Shown here: piece by piece, positions 15,110 through 15,890 of the stretch | Layout: every line of letters begins with the position of its first letter | How positions within the stretch are numbered: the first letter of the stretch is position 1 | Assembly: GCA_031552845.1 (NCBI GenBank) | Contig: JAVBMC010000029.1 | Span: 1-15,890, forward strand | Source of the DNA: JAVBMC01 sp031552845 | GTDB taxonomy: Bacteria; Verrucomicrobiota; Kiritimatiellia; RFP12; DVOR01 | Reading direction: 5' to 3' | DNA: 15,890 nucleotides | Translations under genes and position numbers: made by a program | The notes under the pieces: model-generated | Told to the model about the DNA's origin: nothing | The model's input: only the letters and a program-made list of their open reading frames with translations | Database searches by the model: none

Positions 15110-15890
15110 ACTTTTGGCGGCAGGTGTTTTGCGTGATGCGGCAGGATTGCCGGGATGCGTTGCGGACGCGGCGGGCGTTGGTGGTGCTGTTGCTGTTCGG
15201 GGTGCTGTCGGTGGCGAGCATGTATGGGGGAATCCGTGCGATTCAGGTGTTTGAGCGGACGGCGGTTTCGGTGTTGAAGCTGGAGGAGTCGGGGGAGACG
15301 GGGCGGCTGTCGAAGACGTTGTGGCAGAGTAAGGAGTTTACGAAGAATGTGCGACGCGAGACGGGTAGTCCGGAGTTGTATGAGGCGTTGGTGGGGCGGC
15401 ACCCGCTGGCGTTGTTGTATGGTGCGTTGATGTTTATGTTTGCGCCGATGCTGGCGGTGTTTTTGTGCAGTGCGCAGATTCCGGAGGAGGTGGGGAGCGG
15501 TTCGGCACGGTTTGCGTTGATGCGGACTTCGCGGTTGGCGTGGGTGTTGGGGAAGCTGTGCGGGCAGCTGGCGGTGATGGCGGGGGCGATGGCATTGGGG
15601 GCGTTGGCGGCTTATGTGATGTCGTGTTATTTGATTCCGGGCGAGATGGGGTTGGAGCTGTTTTTGAGTTTGGCGGAGTGGTCGGCGCGGGCGTTTGTGT
15701 ATGCGGCGGCGTTTGCGGGGCTGACGATGGGGGTGTCGTGCGGGATGAGGTCGGGGACGAAGGGAACGGCGTGGTCGTTGGCTGTGTTTGCGGTGTGGAG
15801 TATGGTGCTGGGGGCGTTGACGGCGTATACGTTTTTTTATCCGGATAATGTGTTGCAGGTGGCGGGGCTGTTTTGGCCGGGGGCGTATAA
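15106..15890 (+). CDS. ABC-2-type transporter permease, 3'-truncated
   Basis: The frame is open from ATG at 15106 to the window end (261 full codons), so the gene is cut. The N-terminus is cytoplasmic and basic (WRQVFCVMRQDCRDALRTRR), then membrane helix 1 (about 24-46), an external region of about 55 residues, helix 2 (about 104-124), and the ABC-2 style segment IPEEVGSGSARFALMRTSR followed by further helices near 147-168, 190-212 and 226-248. That pattern (helix, external loop, helix, then E-x-x-x-G-S at the cytoplasmic face) is typical of ABC-2 permeases. The start overlaps the upstream stop (ATGA). The ATPase partner is expected nearby but is not in the window. The substrate is unknown. 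Confidence 0.78.
   Translation, partial: MNFWRQVFCVMRQDCRDALRTRRALVVLLLFGVLSVASMYGGIRAIQVFERTAVSVLKLEESGETGRLSKTLWQSKEFTKNVRRETGSPELYEALVGRHPLALLYGALMFMFAPMLAVFLCSAQIPEEVGSGSARFALMRTSRLAWVLGKLCGQLAVMAGAMALGALAAYVMSCYLIPGEMGLELFLSLAEWSARAFVYAAAFAGLTMGVSCGMRSGTKGTAWSLAVFAVWSMVLGALTAYTFFYPDNVLQVAGLFWPGAY

Overview
The window is GC-rich, bacterial and tightly packed. All eleven genes lie on the + strand, and most start with Shine-Dalgarno-type sites. An LptD-type outer-membrane protein and a RodA-type elongasome protein indicate a rod-forming Gram-negative (diderm) cell. The divergent sequences, the large secreted glycosidase-like protein with an N-terminal discoidin-like fold, and the WG-repeat protein would suit the PVC group (for example Kiritimatiellota or Lentisphaerota). 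That placement is an impression, not something proved here. The window appears to begin and end inside genes, and it starts with a 23-base G run that may mark a contig edge.

Region 1 (2-4714) is an envelope/RNA-processing operon: the 3' part of rodA, then rng (RNase E/G family), then an lptD-like gene. The genes are 4 nt apart or overlap by ATGA. Region 2 (4715-7721) holds one large secreted protein of unknown substrate with a clear sigma70-type promoter, preceded by two 20-bp tandem repeats that look like operators. Region 3 (7722-8332) has no convincing gene, but contains five tandem 23-bp dyad-bearing repeats and an extended -10 promoter.

Region 4 (8333-10935) is an accessory-looking four-gene run: two diverged paralogous membrane-anchored proteins, a small integral membrane protein and a WG-repeat protein. 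A degenerate G-rich direct repeat lies on each side of it. Region 5 (11057-15890) is a riboflavin operon, ribBA-ribH-nusB-ribD, with its own promoter. It runs by start/stop overlaps into a membrane-anchored LTxEQ protein and an ABC-2-type permease that leaves the window. No riboflavin synthase (ribE) gene and no FMN riboswitch are seen.

The most unusual signals are non-coding or compositional: the 23-bp repeat array, the 20-bp operator-like repeats, the flanking repeats of the accessory block, and a third-codon-position drift from G to C along each of rng, lptD and the secreted gene that resets at each new start. No tRNA, rRNA, CRISPR array, transposase or convincing intergenic intrinsic terminator was found.
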